A model generated the notes under the pieces. The model ran no database searches. It was given only the letters and a program-made list of their open reading frames with translations, and was not told where the DNA came from. From the NCBI GenBank assembly GCA_903829015.1, contig CAIKOJ010000051.1, forward strand, positions 1-64,000: a stretch of DNA of 64,000 nt, given 5' to 3'. Of this stretch, positions 20,084 through 31,533 are shown in pieces. The translations under genes were made by a program, and so were the position numbers. Source of the stretch: an uncultured Bacteroidota bacterium. Lineage in GTDB: Bacteria > Bacteroidota > Bacteroidia > Chitinophagales > Chitinophagaceae. Within the stretch, counting starts at the first letter, position 1. Each line of letters begins with the position of its first letter.

Positions 20084-21271
20084 CTAATTAATCGGGCATA
20101 ATCCATTAAGCCTTTTTACCGCTTCATCGAGTGTTTCTTCTTTTTTCGCAAAGCAAAAACGAATTAGTTTGTCGTCTTGTTTGTTTTTGTAGAATGCACT
20201 CAGAGGAATTGTTGCCACACCATATTCTATGGTGAGCCATTTTGCAAATTCCATATCGGGCAGATCGCTGATGCGCTCATAACCTGCCACCTGAAAGTAA
20301 CTGCCACGCGAGGGCTGGTGTATGGTAAACGGTACTTCTTTGATGAGGTTCAGAAAATGATCGCGCTTTAACTGCATCAGGGTATTTACGGGCATGGCTG
20401 TCTGATGGGGCATGTGCAGGGCCAGTGCCACCTGTGCGGGTGTATTGACACAAAATGCGATGAACTGGTGCAGGCGCCTGAACGCCTCGGTGTATGCCCG
20501 CGGTGCTATGCAGTAGCCGATCTTCCAACCGGTATTATTGAATACTTTGCCAAAGGAGTACAGCGCAAAACTACGCTCCCTTAGCTCGGGATGCTGCAGC
20601 ACACTGTAGTGGTGCATGCCATCGAAGACCAACTGCTCATACACTTCGTCGGACAGGACAATGATCTTTGTATTGCGCACCAGATCGGCGAGATAGTCCC
20701 AGTCTTTTTTTCTCCAGATGGCACCGCCGGGGTTGTGCGGCGTGTTAACGATAATAGCCCGGGTGCGGGGTGTAATTGCATCTTTTACTTTGTTCCAGTC
20801 GACCCGGAAGTCGGGGGCGATAAGGGATACGGGTACTGCAATGGCACCGTTCATTTCTATGTTAGGTATGTAGCTGTCGTATGCCGGCTCGAGCACTATT
20901 ACCTCATCGCCGGGTTGAAGTACGGTTGCAAATGCTGTATAAATAGCGTGTGTGGCCCCGGGGGTGATGGTGATCTCGTGATCGGCATCGATATCGAGGT
21001 TGTAGCGGTTTTTGAAATCTGCGGATATTGCCTGCCTGAGGGCGGGCAGGCCGGGCATGGGTGCATACTGATTGTGACCCGTGCGGGCGGCCTCGCCGAG
21101 CAGGTACGACAGGCGCTCATCGATATGGAAATCGGGGAAACCCTGCGAGAGGTTGATGGCATTGTGCTGTTGCGCCAGACCACTCATGACAGCGAAAATA
21201 GAAGTGCCGGTGTTAGAATGCCTGGGCTTTAACTCGCGGATCAGTGCTTCTGCATTACTGTTATTTTCCAT
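20084..21271 (-). CDS. PLP-dependent class I/II aminotransferase (methionine aminotransferase-like)
   Basis: NLSQGFPDFHID..., ITPGATHAIYTAFATVLQPGDEVIVLEPAYDSYIPNIE, VNTPHNPGGAIW, YSFGKVFNNTGWKIGYCIAP. Confidence 0.92.
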   Translation of the reverse strand: MENNSNAEALIRELKPRHSNTGTSIFAVMSGLAQQHNAINLSQGFPDFHIDERLSYLLGEAARTGHNQYAPMPGLPALRQAISADFKNRYNLDIDADHEITITPGATHAIYTAFATVLQPGDEVIVLEPAYDSYIPNIEMNGAIAVPVSLIAPDFRVDWNKVKDAITPRTRAIIVNTPHNPGGAIWRKKDWDYLADLVRNTKIIVLSDEVYEQLVFDGMHHYSVLQHPELRERSFALYSFGKVFNNTGWKIGYCIAPRAYTEAFRRLHQFIAFCVNTPAQVALALHMPHQTAMPVNTLMQLKRDHFLNLIKEVPFTIHQPSRGSYFQVAGYERISDLPDMEFAKWLTIEYGVATIPLSAFYKNKQDDKLIRFCFAKKEETLDEAVKRLNGLCPIN

Positions 21272-21633
21272 GCCTGTAGTTTTTTATAAAGATAATTTAA
21301 TGCCGGAAAAAATGGAGTTTTGCGTAAACTCATCTTGCCTGTAATAAATTGGAATTGTACCTGGCTGTCGGTAGATCGATTTTGGAAAAGAGGACAAAAG
21401 ATTCAATCATTTAGCTTCATACCTTTGAAAGCCATCTAAGATGGAGTTTTATTTGCGGTTCCGGATGAATATCCGGGAACAACTGCCGGGTTAAAGAAGG
21501 AAGACAGGAGGGTTTTCCGAATGCATATCGAATGAAAAATCAGTGATTTGCGGTATTGATGATGGAAATAAAATCATCATTTTTGTAAGTACATTTACAT
21601 AAATTTATATTTCTAACAGTCAAAACAAGGTTT

Positions 21634-22261
21634 ATGAAAAACAGCATCATTTTAATGTTTTTGTTAGTTGCAGGTTCTTTTTTCAAAATCAGCGGGTCAG
21701 TCTGGCAAGGTACTTGTGGAGGAACATTTTGTAGAAAATGACCGCGGTTGGAATCTGAGTGATGATAATAACGTGGTAAGAAAAATAGAGAATGGAAAAA
21801 TGGTACTTGAGTGTAAAAAGTACCTGACAGGCAAGGGCGGTGGTTACTGGATAAAGCTTCCCGACTTCAAACTGCCGGCAAATAATTACTCAGTTTCATA
21901 CACCACTCATTGGGTGAAAAATATGAAAACCGATGACTCGTACAGTCCGTATGGGGTGATACTAGGCGATTATTATTTTCTTACTTATGCCGACGGTGAG
22001 CGCAGATTACTAAAGCTTGACCCTGTGACCAAGAAATATGAGACGATAGTAGATTGGGGTGTTCAGTCGGTTATCAATAAGAAAGACAACGGTGATAACA
22101 AATGGGAGATCAGAGTTCAGGACGGTAAGGCGGCATTTTATGCAAACGGCAATATGCTTTATAAGAAGGATGCCGTAATACCAGAAGGTACCAGTGTGAA
22201 ATTATACATTGAGAATTCTGAAATGGTGCAGTTTGATGATGTTGTTGTAAAGAGCCTATAG
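21634..22261 (+). pseudogene. Secreted jelly-roll-like protein with an apparent 1-nt frameshift between signal peptide and mature domain
   Basis: ATG 21634 gives MKNSIILMFLLVAGSFF.. in frame 1; the mature domain (..SKSAGQSGKVLVEEHFVENDRGW..) continues in frame 2. One T fewer in the T6 run (~21677-21682) would restore a full ORF. Confidence 0.65.
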
Positions 22262-22299
22262 TGTCGTAGGTGCAACCATATAGTTTCTTGATTTTGATA

Positions 22300-22346
22300 C
22301 GGGCGTTGCAAACGCCGTGCCATGGCATCCTCGTTGCAAATGAGGG
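22300..22346. repeat. REP/BIME-like compound palindrome
   Basis: GGCGTT-GCA-AACGCC, then TGCCATGGCA, then CCTCGTT-GCA-AATGAGG in one 47-bp intergenic block. Confidence 0.5.
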
Positions 22347-22376
22347 AGAAGCCTCTTTAATTCCAGAAACTCTACT

Positions 22377-23522
22377 TTACTTTTTGCCGGGGAAATAGTG
22401 ATCGTAGGCTTTTTCTACAAAGCCATTGCCGGCATAGGGGAGATTGAAGGCTGTGTACATGAGTACTATGCAATCTGACTGATCGATGACCCGGAGCCAG
22501 TCGTGATTATCTATGAGAGCAGATGGTTTGTCGGCGGTGCTGTTTTTGTCCCATACCTGTGCGAACCATTGCCATACTTCCCAGTTACTATTGGTGTGAT
22601 CCATAATGCCGTCTGTGATCCAGATGAGGAGGAAGCTGTCGCCGATGTACACCACTTTTGGTTTCGTCATGGTGGCATCCTCGGGGTAGGTAACTTCGGG
22701 GTAGCTAAGTACTTCGTGTGTGAAGGGGTATATGAGGTTGAGCGTTTGCTCTACATCATTGTCGGTTTGCCGGGGTTTGTCGGAGTGTGTAACTTTTGTC
22801 CATACCGGATGAGGCATGTGTATGCTGCGTTGGTGCTCTAAGTAACGGATGAGGCTATCCGCGGCGAGGTAAGAACCATAGACCGACCAATGCACACCTT
22901 GCTTTGAGAACAGCTTTTCGTTACTGGTATTTTTCATGGAGCAAAACCAGCCGTTGAAATTGATCTGTGGTATCTGAAGTGAATCCGCTACACGGAGATA
23001 GGTTTCGAGGTTGGTAGTGCCTTTTTGGGTGATGAGGGATGTAGGAATGTACTCGGGGTACATGAACTCCTTGGCGGGTGAATGCACAAACACAATCGAC
23101 TTGCCGAGTTTTGCAAATGTATCAGACAGTGCTTTGAGCTTTTCCATTTTGGTGCGGATGGCGGTATAACCAATGTAGTCGGTGCCGAAGTAAGCAATGG
23201 TATTACTGCTCACAAACAAGTTATGTTCCCCACCCTCTACAATACGAAAGGCATGCAGTGCATTGTACAGGGAATAGTCGATCTGGTTGTTGAGGCGTAT
23301 CAGGTCTGGTTTGAAAGCGGAATTATCGTTGAGGTATTTGTTTTTTTGCTCCTGATAGGTGCCATCCCACCATCCCTTCCAGGTGAAGGGTACATCGTCG
23401 GCAGATTGGGCATAGCCGTTCAATGGCTTGCTGGAAAATATCGGAAACTTATCCTGTACCCACGGCAAACAGAATATGGCGAGTACCAATACAAACAGAC
23501 CGTATTTTATTTTCGATGCCAT
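22377..23522 (-). CDS. AlgJ/DHHW-like (SGNH-type) O-acetyltransferase/esterase partner protein
   Basis: 381 aa; KQGVHWSVYGSYLAADSLI, VYIGDSFLLIWITDG; adjacent to an MBOAT gene. Confidence 0.75.
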   Translation of the reverse strand: MASKIKYGLFVLVLAIFCLPWVQDKFPIFSSKPLNGYAQSADDVPFTWKGWWDGTYQEQKNKYLNDNSAFKPDLIRLNNQIDYSLYNALHAFRIVEGGEHNLFVSSNTIAYFGTDYIGYTAIRTKMEKLKALSDTFAKLGKSIVFVHSPAKEFMYPEYIPTSLITQKGTTNLETYLRVADSLQIPQINFNGWFCSMKNTSNEKLFSKQGVHWSVYGSYLAADSLIRYLEHQRSIHMPHPVWTKVTHSDKPRQTDNDVEQTLNLIYPFTHEVLSYPEVTYPEDATMTKPKVVYIGDSFLLIWITDGIMDHTNSNWEVWQWFAQVWDKNSTADKPSALIDNHDWLRVIDQSDCIVLMYTAFNLPYAGNGFVEKAYDHYFPGKK

Positions 23523-23525
23523 GGT

Positions 23526-24950
<1,425 letters not shown>

Positions 24951-25057
24951 TCACCGCAAATTAATTACTCACGGCGGTATTCCCAAGGAAAGGGGTGCAG
25001 AGTGGGAATGTTATGGGAAAAAATAGTTGTGGATGGTGTGTGGAGGACGAGAGGAAA

Positions 25058-25131
25058 AACCCTGACCCTAAAGGGGGGTGGTATGTGCCTGGACTCATTT
25101 GCCAATAAACCCCGACCCTAAAGGGAGGTGT
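25058..25131. repeat. Two copies (about 50 bp apart) of an ACCCTAAAGGG-type intergenic palindromic repeat
   Basis: AACCCTGACCCTAAAGGGGGGTGGTAT and AACCCCGACCCTAAAGGGAGGTGTTAT. Confidence 0.6.
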
Positions 25132-25187
25132 TATTTATGCCCCTGATTCTGTGGTCAATCAATTTTGTAAAAAAATTGGGCGAGTTT

Positions 25188-26327
25188 CTATAAAAATTTA
25201 TCTCCCTTATTTCGCTTCACTTCGGCTACGTATTCTTTTATCTGCTGCTCGCGGTTGCGCTCGCAAATGAGGAGTACATCGGGGGTATCTACAACAATGA
25301 AATTCTCGAGGCCCTGCACAACTACCAGTTTTTCGTTGGGGGCTTTGATCATGCACTCGCTGGCATCAATCACCATTACGTTGTTGCCCAGTACAGCGTT
25401 GCCTAGGTAGTCCTTCGTGCAATTGTCGTAGGCTGATTCCCATGTACCGAGGTCGCACCAGCCAAAGTAGGATGGTATTACAAACACATTGCGCGCTTTC
25501 TCCATGATACCGTAGTCGATAGAGATGTTGGTGCAGTGCGGATATAACTTTGTTATGGTATCGTGTTCGGCGGGGGTATTGTACACGTCCTTAGCCTGAG
25601 CGAATACTTCGTTCATCTCAGGCAGGTAGTGTTCCAGTGCGTCCATAATGGTCTGCACATTCCATACAAAAATGCCTGAGTTCCAGAGAAAGTCGCCGCT
25701 TTTGAGAAAGGTACGGGCCAGCTCCAGGGAAGGTTTTTCAGTAAATGTTTTTACACGGTATGTTTTGTCAATTTCAGTTTCGGCATCGTACTGAATGTAT
25801 CCGTATCCTGTATCGGGGCGGGTAGGTTTAATGCCGAGTGTGAGTAAAGAGGGGTGGTGGGCTACAAAATCGAGTGCCTCGTGTGCGGTGCGCTCGAAAG
25901 AATGTTCGTCCATGATCAGGTGATCGGCGGGCGACATGATGATATTGGCCTTTGGATTGAGGGCCATTATTTTATGGGCGAAATAGGCGGCACAGGGCGC
26001 AGTGTTTTTGCGCGAAGGCTCGCTGATAATGTTTTCGTAGCTGATCTCTGGTATTTGGCTCTTGAGGGTAGATATGTATTGCTCGTTGGTAATAAAGTAG
26101 ATGTTTTCCTTAGGGCAAATGTGCTTAAAGCGGCTGTAGGTCCACTGGATGAGAGAGCGGCCTGTGCCCAGCAGATCCAGAAACTGTTTTGGATAATGGG
26201 TGCGGCTTTCGGGCCAGAAACGGCTGCCGATACCCCCTGCCATAATAGCTACATAGTTATTTTGGATACTCATTTTTCTTAGTCGTAAGTCTTTAGTTGT
26301 AAGTCGTAAGTGGGGATGAATCCTCAA
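25188..26327 (-). CDS. Mannose-1-phosphate guanylyltransferase
   Basis: Likely start at 26273: MSIQNNYVAIMAGGIGSRFWPESRTHYPKQFLDLLGTGRSLIQWT; FTEKPSLELARTFL..WNSGIFVW. Confidence 0.9.
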   Translation of the reverse strand: MRIHPHLRLTTKDLRLRKMSIQNNYVAIMAGGIGSRFWPESRTHYPKQFLDLLGTGRSLIQWTYSRFKHICPKENIYFITNEQYISTLKSQIPEISYENIISEPSRKNTAPCAAYFAHKIMALNPKANIIMSPADHLIMDEHSFERTAHEALDFVAHHPSLLTLGIKPTRPDTGYGYIQYDAETEIDKTYRVKTFTEKPSLELARTFLKSGDFLWNSGIFVWNVQTIMDALEHYLPEMNEVFAQAKDVYNTPAEHDTITKLYPHCTNISIDYGIMEKARNVFVIPSYFGWCDLGTWESAYDNCTKDYLGNAVLGNNVMVIDASECMIKAPNEKLVVVQGLENFIVVDTPDVLLICERNREQQIKEYVAEVKRNKGDKFL

Positions 26328-26431
26328 TACAATGTAAAAATACTATAATAAGCCCAATAAAACAGAAAGGGCCGGTTACGACTTCGTTATGGGTTATTCT
26401 GTGACGCTTTTTACAATTTTACCAGTACAAA

Positions 26432-26454
26432 AAAAGCATCGTTACGATGCTTTT
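26432..26454. terminator. Bidirectional Rho-independent terminator
   Basis: AAAAGCATCG-TTA-CGATGCTTTT. Confidence 0.75.
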
Positions 26455-26478
26455 CTGTTATACTTTATGTCGGTATCA

Positions 26479-27069
26479 TTATTCTGCCTCTGCTACTACT
26501 TCTTTCACTTCAGGTATCATGCGCTTCATCATACCTTCTATGCCCGATTTAAGAGTGATCATAGATGAGGGGCAGCCCGAGCAGGAACCCTGCAGCATGA
26601 GGGTCACTGTGCCGCTTTCGTAGCCTTTGAAACTGATAGCACCGCCGTCCATTTCTACAGCTGGTTTAACGTAGTTCTCCAGCAGTTCCTTGATACGGTC
26701 TACCACATCTACATCGCTGCCACTTGGTACGTACTCATCTTTTTTAACCACTACCTGATCTTCGTTGATCACTGCTTTTCCTTCTTCGAGGTAATTTTTC
26801 AGAAACTCACGAATATTAGGGATCACGTCGTCCCAATTGGTACCGGGAGTTTTGGTTAGCGTAACGAAGTTGCTGGCAATGAACACACTTTTTATAAACG
26901 GGAAAGCGAATAATTCCTTAGCCAGTGGAGAAGGACCAGCCGATGATTCATCGGGGAAGTCGATGCTTTTGCCGGGATATAAAAGCTTGTTGGCCACAAA
27001 CTTCATGGTCTCCGGGTTAGGGGTCATTTCTGTATATATACTTACAATTGTATTTCCGGTCTTCAACAT
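26479..27069 (-). CDS. NifU family Fe-S scaffold-like protein
   Basis: PNPETMKFVANKLLYPG (Nfu N-terminal) and VKPAVEMDGGAISFKGYESGTVTLMLQGSCSGCPSSMITLKSGIEGMM (NifU CxxC). Confidence 0.93.
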   Translation of the reverse strand: MLKTGNTIVSIYTEMTPNPETMKFVANKLLYPGKSIDFPDESSAGPSPLAKELFAFPFIKSVFIASNFVTLTKTPGTNWDDVIPNIREFLKNYLEEGKAVINEDQVVVKKDEYVPSGSDVDVVDRIKELLENYVKPAVEMDGGAISFKGYESGTVTLMLQGSCSGCPSSMITLKSGIEGMMKRMIPEVKEVVAEAE

Positions 27070-27239
27070 CTCAATAATTTTGACAAAAATACTGAAATGA
27101 GTTATAAAATCTGATTATTTAAACCAATACAAGTAAAGGCTAAATCAATAATGGGGGTAAAAACAGGCTATTTTAGAAATTTATTAATAAATTGTGGAGC
27201 GGTATTTGCAATACCATAATTATAATCAATAGAATCAGG

Positions 27240-27365
27240 ATGAAAAAGGCCACTATAGCCACTATTTTACTTGTCATTATGTTTATCAGTTCCTGTATAG
27301 AGGTGAAACCACGTAACCGCTATTACCACAAGAACCACAAGCATTACTATCGTCACGTCTACTGA
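27240..27365 (+). CDS. 41-aa His/Tyr/Lys-rich putative lipoprotein
   Basis: ATG..TGA: MKKATIATILLVIMFISSCIEVKPRNRYYHKNHKHYYRHVY*; lipobox-like ISSC; absent from the supplied ORF track, whose shortest listed ORFs are 60 aa. Confidence 0.6.
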   Translation: MKKATIATILLVIMFISSCIEVKPRNRYYHKNHKHYYRHVY

Positions 27366-27550
27366 TCAGCTGGCAGACCTTTCCTGTTTACAGCCTTTTC
27401 GTATTATAATATTATATAGGCTGGTGTCTTACTAACACAATCGGCTGCAAGAATTACTTCCACTTTTTTATAGGTTGTGGCGCCATACCAGAAGTTTAAC
27501 AATTATGTTTTTGATAGGAATTTGCAATAATAATAAAGCCTACATTTGAG

Positions 27551-29374
27551 TTGAAGATGACGTTGGTAAGGATGAAAAACCTGTTGCCCGGATTGCTGTT
27601 GATATTGCTGATATTACCGGTGACGGGGTTGTTTGCGCAATCGAAGGTTGCGCAGGCAAAGGCATTTGTAGCGGAAAAGAAATACGACAAGGCTATTGAA
27701 CTTTTCAGTGAGGTATATTCTGCCTCGCCGGATTCTGTTTATCAGGATTATCTGAAAACACTTGTAGCGGCTAAAAAATTCAAGCAGGCTGAGCAGCTTG
27801 TAGAGAAGCAAATGACCCTGAGGAACAATCCGTTACTTGCCGCCGATCTGGGTTATGTATATGAAAATGACAACAAGCCGGCTAAAGCCAAAGAGGAGTA
27901 TGACAGACTAGTGAATATGGTGAATGGAGATTTTCTGTTCACAGACAAACTGATAAAGGCTTTCTCTGATCTGGGCAATAACGAATATGCGATCAAAGTT
28001 TATGAGCGTACCGGCAATCTGATCGGTGCTAATTTTTATTTCAGTATACCGCTGGCTACGCTGTATGCCAAAATTGGCGATCTAGGCAAAGCGATAGATG
28101 CGTTGCTGGTGGCTATTCCGGGACAGGGAACAAATGTAGAGGCTGTTAAGGCTACACTGCTGGAGCTGCTGGGCAACAACGAAGAAAAGCTGCAGCAGAT
28201 GCAAAAATCGCTGGTGCTGCGGATCAACGAACACCCTGACAATGTGTATTATGTAGAACTGCTTACCTGGATATTTACTCAAAAGAACGACTGGGATGGG
28301 GCACTGATACAGATGGAAGCCATTGATGAACGGAATAAGGAGTCGGGTAAACACCTGATGGATCTGGCCAGGACGGCTCATGCTGCAAAGCAATACCTGG
28401 TGGCACAGAGAGCGTATGACGACATTATTGCCAAAGGAAAGGAGTCACCTTATTTTATCCTGTCGAGAAGCGAGCGGTTGACGACTGAGCTGGACAGGAT
28501 TAAGAGTAGTCCGACAAATAAACCGGAAGAAATAAATGCGCTGGTGGGTCTGTATGATAGTTTTCTGGCAGAGTATCCGAAGTATTATTGTCAGCCGACC
28601 GCATCTGATTTTGCCACATTGCTTGCATTGTATGTAGGGAATATTAAACGCGCTATTGTGGTGCTACAGAAGGGAATTGAAGAGCCGGACACCAGGCGCA
28701 ATATGGTAGGCCAGTTCAAACTACAGTTGGCTGATTACTATGTGCTGAACGGTAAAATATGGGATGCATCGCTGGTATATAGTCAGGTAGACAAGGAGTT
28801 TAAACAGGATGCGCTTGCAGAAGACGCGAGGTTCAGGAATGCCAAACTAGCCTACTATCGTGGCGATTTTGAATGGGCACAGCGCCAGCTGACGATACTT
28901 AAAACTGCTACATCGCAGCTCATTGCCAATGATGCGATATACTTATCGGTACTGATCACTGAAAACGTTGAGGACAGCGATATTGTACCCCTGCAACGGT
29001 TTGCGTATGCCGGGCTGCTCTTCTTCCAAAATAAGGATAAAGAAGCAACCGAGGTGATGGACAGCATCAATAAAGCATATCCAAAACACCCGCTGAATGA
29101 CGATATACTGATGGTACGTGCTGATATGGCTATCAAGCATCAGCAGTTTGATAAGGCACTTGAGTATCTCAAAACCATATACGAACAATACAAGGAAGAT
29201 GTGCTGGGAGATGATGCGGTTTTTAAGATGGCGGAGATTTACCAGAACAATCTGCATCAGAATGACAAGGCAAAGAACTACTATGAGCAGCTGATCATAG
29301 ATTATCAGGGCAGTACTTTTGTGCAGATAGCACGGCAGCGACTGGCTGATATGAACAAGGCTTCGATGCCCTAA
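27551..29374 (+). CDS. TPR-repeat secreted/periplasmic protein
   Basis: 607 aa; signal peptide MKNLLPGLLLILLILPVTGLFAQ; repeated TPR-type helices. True start probably 27557 or 27572. Confidence 0.85.
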   Translation: MKMTLVRMKNLLPGLLLILLILPVTGLFAQSKVAQAKAFVAEKKYDKAIELFSEVYSASPDSVYQDYLKTLVAAKKFKQAEQLVEKQMTLRNNPLLAADLGYVYENDNKPAKAKEEYDRLVNMVNGDFLFTDKLIKAFSDLGNNEYAIKVYERTGNLIGANFYFSIPLATLYAKIGDLGKAIDALLVAIPGQGTNVEAVKATLLELLGNNEEKLQQMQKSLVLRINEHPDNVYYVELLTWIFTQKNDWDGALIQMEAIDERNKESGKHLMDLARTAHAAKQYLVAQRAYDDIIAKGKESPYFILSRSERLTTELDRIKSSPTNKPEEINALVGLYDSFLAEYPKYYCQPTASDFATLLALYVGNIKRAIVVLQKGIEEPDTRRNMVGQFKLQLADYYVLNGKIWDASLVYSQVDKEFKQDALAEDARFRNAKLAYYRGDFEWAQRQLTILKTATSQLIANDAIYLSVLITENVEDSDIVPLQRFAYAGLLFFQNKDKEATEVMDSINKAYPKHPLNDDILMVRADMAIKHQQFDKALEYLKTIYEQYKEDVLGDDAVFKMAEIYQNNLHQNDKAKNYYEQLIIDYQGSTFVQIARQRLADMNKASMP

Positions 29375-29434
29375 TTCTGATCGCTTTAAATTGATTAATT
29401 TTACTGGCTCGGGTAAAACAGTACAACATTATTT

Positions 29435-30007
29435 ATGCATTCACTAATTATTTTCGCATCCGGTGCAGGGTCTAATGCAAATGCCATTTTAGAATATTTC
29501 AAGAAGAACGGCAAGGCTAAAGTAGCGCTGATAGTATGCAATAAGGCGGGAGCCGGAGTGCTGAAAATTGCTGAGAGAGAAGGTATACCAACGAGTCTGA
29601 TAGATAAGACCACTTTTAATGGGCAGGTACTTATTGATGAGATGCGATCATACAATCCATCTCTGATTGTATTGGCCGGATTTCTATGGAAGATACCAGA
29701 TGGTATGACCAGGGCGTTTTCAGGTAAGATCATCAACATACACCCAGCATTGTTGCCGAAATACGGAGGGAAGGGAATGTATGGGCATAATGTGCACGAC
29801 GCTGTTATTGCCGCCCAGGAAAAGGAATCTGGTATTACAATACACTATGTGAACGAGCACTATGATGAGGGCAATATTATAGTGCAGGAAAAATGCAGCA
29901 TAAAGCCCAATGACACACCGGATACCTTAGCTAATAAAATACACCGGCTGGAGCATTTGTACTTTCCGAGGGTAGTGGGGTATTTGCTGGATAAAATCAA
30001 GGACTAA
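29435..30007 (+). CDS. purN: Phosphoribosylglycinamide formyltransferase
   Basis: IIFASGAGSNANAILEYF..., IVLAGFLWKIPDGMTRAFSGKIINIHPALLPKYGGKGMYGHNVHDAV. Confidence 0.93.
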   Translation: MHSLIIFASGAGSNANAILEYFKKNGKAKVALIVCNKAGAGVLKIAEREGIPTSLIDKTTFNGQVLIDEMRSYNPSLIVLAGFLWKIPDGMTRAFSGKIINIHPALLPKYGGKGMYGHNVHDAVIAAQEKESGITIHYVNEHYDEGNIIVQEKCSIKPNDTPDTLANKIHRLEHLYFPRVVGYLLDKIKD

Positions 30008-30062
30008 CCGATTTTATACCAGCAGACCATATTTTAGCAGAAACGGAACTTAGTGAATCCTA

Positions 30063-31445
30063 CTAAATATTGTTCAGGAACAACTGTGGCACTACACCCA
30101 GCAGAATAACCAGAATACAGGTGATCACCATCCAGAATTTGTCGCCTGAAGTAACAGGGGAAATGAGCTCGGGAGTACCGGGTTTAAAATACATAGCTAT
30201 GATGACCCTGAAATAGTAATAGACACTTATGGCCGCCATTAATAATGCAAATATCACCAGCCACATAAGCTGACCCTGCTGCACAACAGCAAGGAGTACA
30301 AAGTACTTGGCCATGAAACCGCCTGTGAGCGGTATGCCTGCAAGTGAAAATAAACAAACTGTAGTTACAAAAGCAAGGAAAGGCTCTTTTTGCGCCAGGC
30401 CGTTGAAGCCGTCGTAAGTGTAGTCTTTTAGTTTTATAAGTACCGCAAATATGCCAATAGTAGCCACACTGTATGCCAGAGCGTAAATAATAATACCCTG
30501 CCATGCAATTGCATTAACTGCCAGCACTGCGAACAACATGAAACCAGCCTGTGCTATGGAAGAATAAGCCAGCATCCTTTTAACGCTTTGTTGGAATACG
30601 GCGGTGACATTGCCGACCAGCAAAGTAGCAGCAGTAATAATAGCCAAAATGAGTACCCAATGGTCGCTGAGTGAATTGAAAGAAACCTGGAAAAGGCGTA
30701 GAAATGCAAAAAACGCTGCCGACTTTACTATTGTGGCCATGTAGGCAGTGAAGGCAGTAGGTGAGCCGTCGTATACATCGGGTGTCCACATGTGCATAGG
30801 TGCTGCAGAAACCTTGAAAGAAAGCGCTACCATGATGAACAAAATGCCTGCCAGTGCCAGCGGGTTGAGCGCTTCAGAATGCAGTACGCTCACCATCTCC
30901 ATGATATTGAAGGTACGCGCAGCACCATACAGCAGCGTAATGCCCATCAATAATATGCCGGTTGAGAAAGCACCCATCAGGAAATACTTGAGGGATGCCT
31001 CGCTACTCTTCAGGTTCCGTTTGTCGCTGCCGGCAAGTATATACTGGGGTATGGAGAGTATCTCGATACCGATAAACAGCATGAGCAGATTATTATATGA
31101 CGACAGCAGGTACAAGCCACACAAAATGAAAAATATCAGTGCAAAATATTCGGCTACATACTTTCCGACCTTTTGTATTTCCTTACCAAGCAGCATCACG
31201 TACAATAATGAGCAACCTGTCATAATTGTATTGAACCATAAAGAATAGTGCTCCATGCGCAGCATATCATTGAACAATGACTGAGGGGCATTTGCGGGCG
31301 TGGATACCAGATCCCAGATGGAAACTCCAAGGAGTGCGGCAAAGAGAAAAGCCGCTATAGTAGCAATACTCTTCTTATCGTTCACCAGAATCCCGGCAAA
31401 CATCATGATAATACCAAAAATCGTTGTAGCTATAATTGCCTTCAT
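30063..31445 (-). CDS. nuoN: NADH-quinone oxidoreductase subunit N
   Basis: Proton-pumping antiporter-like subunit; YFLMGAFSTGILLMGITLLYG, operon position. Confidence 0.94.
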   Translation of the reverse strand: MKAIIATTIFGIIMMFAGILVNDKKSIATIAAFLFAALLGVSIWDLVSTPANAPQSLFNDMLRMEHYSLWFNTIMTGCSLLYVMLLGKEIQKVGKYVAEYFALIFFILCGLYLLSSYNNLLMLFIGIEILSIPQYILAGSDKRNLKSSEASLKYFLMGAFSTGILLMGITLLYGAARTFNIMEMVSVLHSEALNPLALAGILFIMVALSFKVSAAPMHMWTPDVYDGSPTAFTAYMATIVKSAAFFAFLRLFQVSFNSLSDHWVLILAIITAATLLVGNVTAVFQQSVKRMLAYSSIAQAGFMLFAVLAVNAIAWQGIIIYALAYSVATIGIFAVLIKLKDYTYDGFNGLAQKEPFLAFVTTVCLFSLAGIPLTGGFMAKYFVLLAVVQQGQLMWLVIFALLMAAISVYYYFRVIIAMYFKPGTPELISPVTSGDKFWMVITCILVILLGVVPQLFLNNI

Positions 31446-31451
31446 AAAATA

Positions 31452-31487
31452 AATTCCAACCCCAAACCCCTAAAGGGGCTTTCCCTC
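31452..31487. repeat. CCCCTAAAGGGGCTTT-type intergenic repeat
   Basis: CCAACCCCAAACCCCTAAAGGGGCTTTCCCTCA; near-identical core at 16803-16841. Confidence 0.55.
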
Positions 31488-31533
31488 ATTTTGTCGTTTG
31501 GGTCATTAATAAATAATCAATCTCCACTCACCT

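Noticed and set aside
20591-21232. 213-aa plus-strand ORF inside the aminotransferase gene
   Set aside because: Antisense shadow ORF, no domain evidence.
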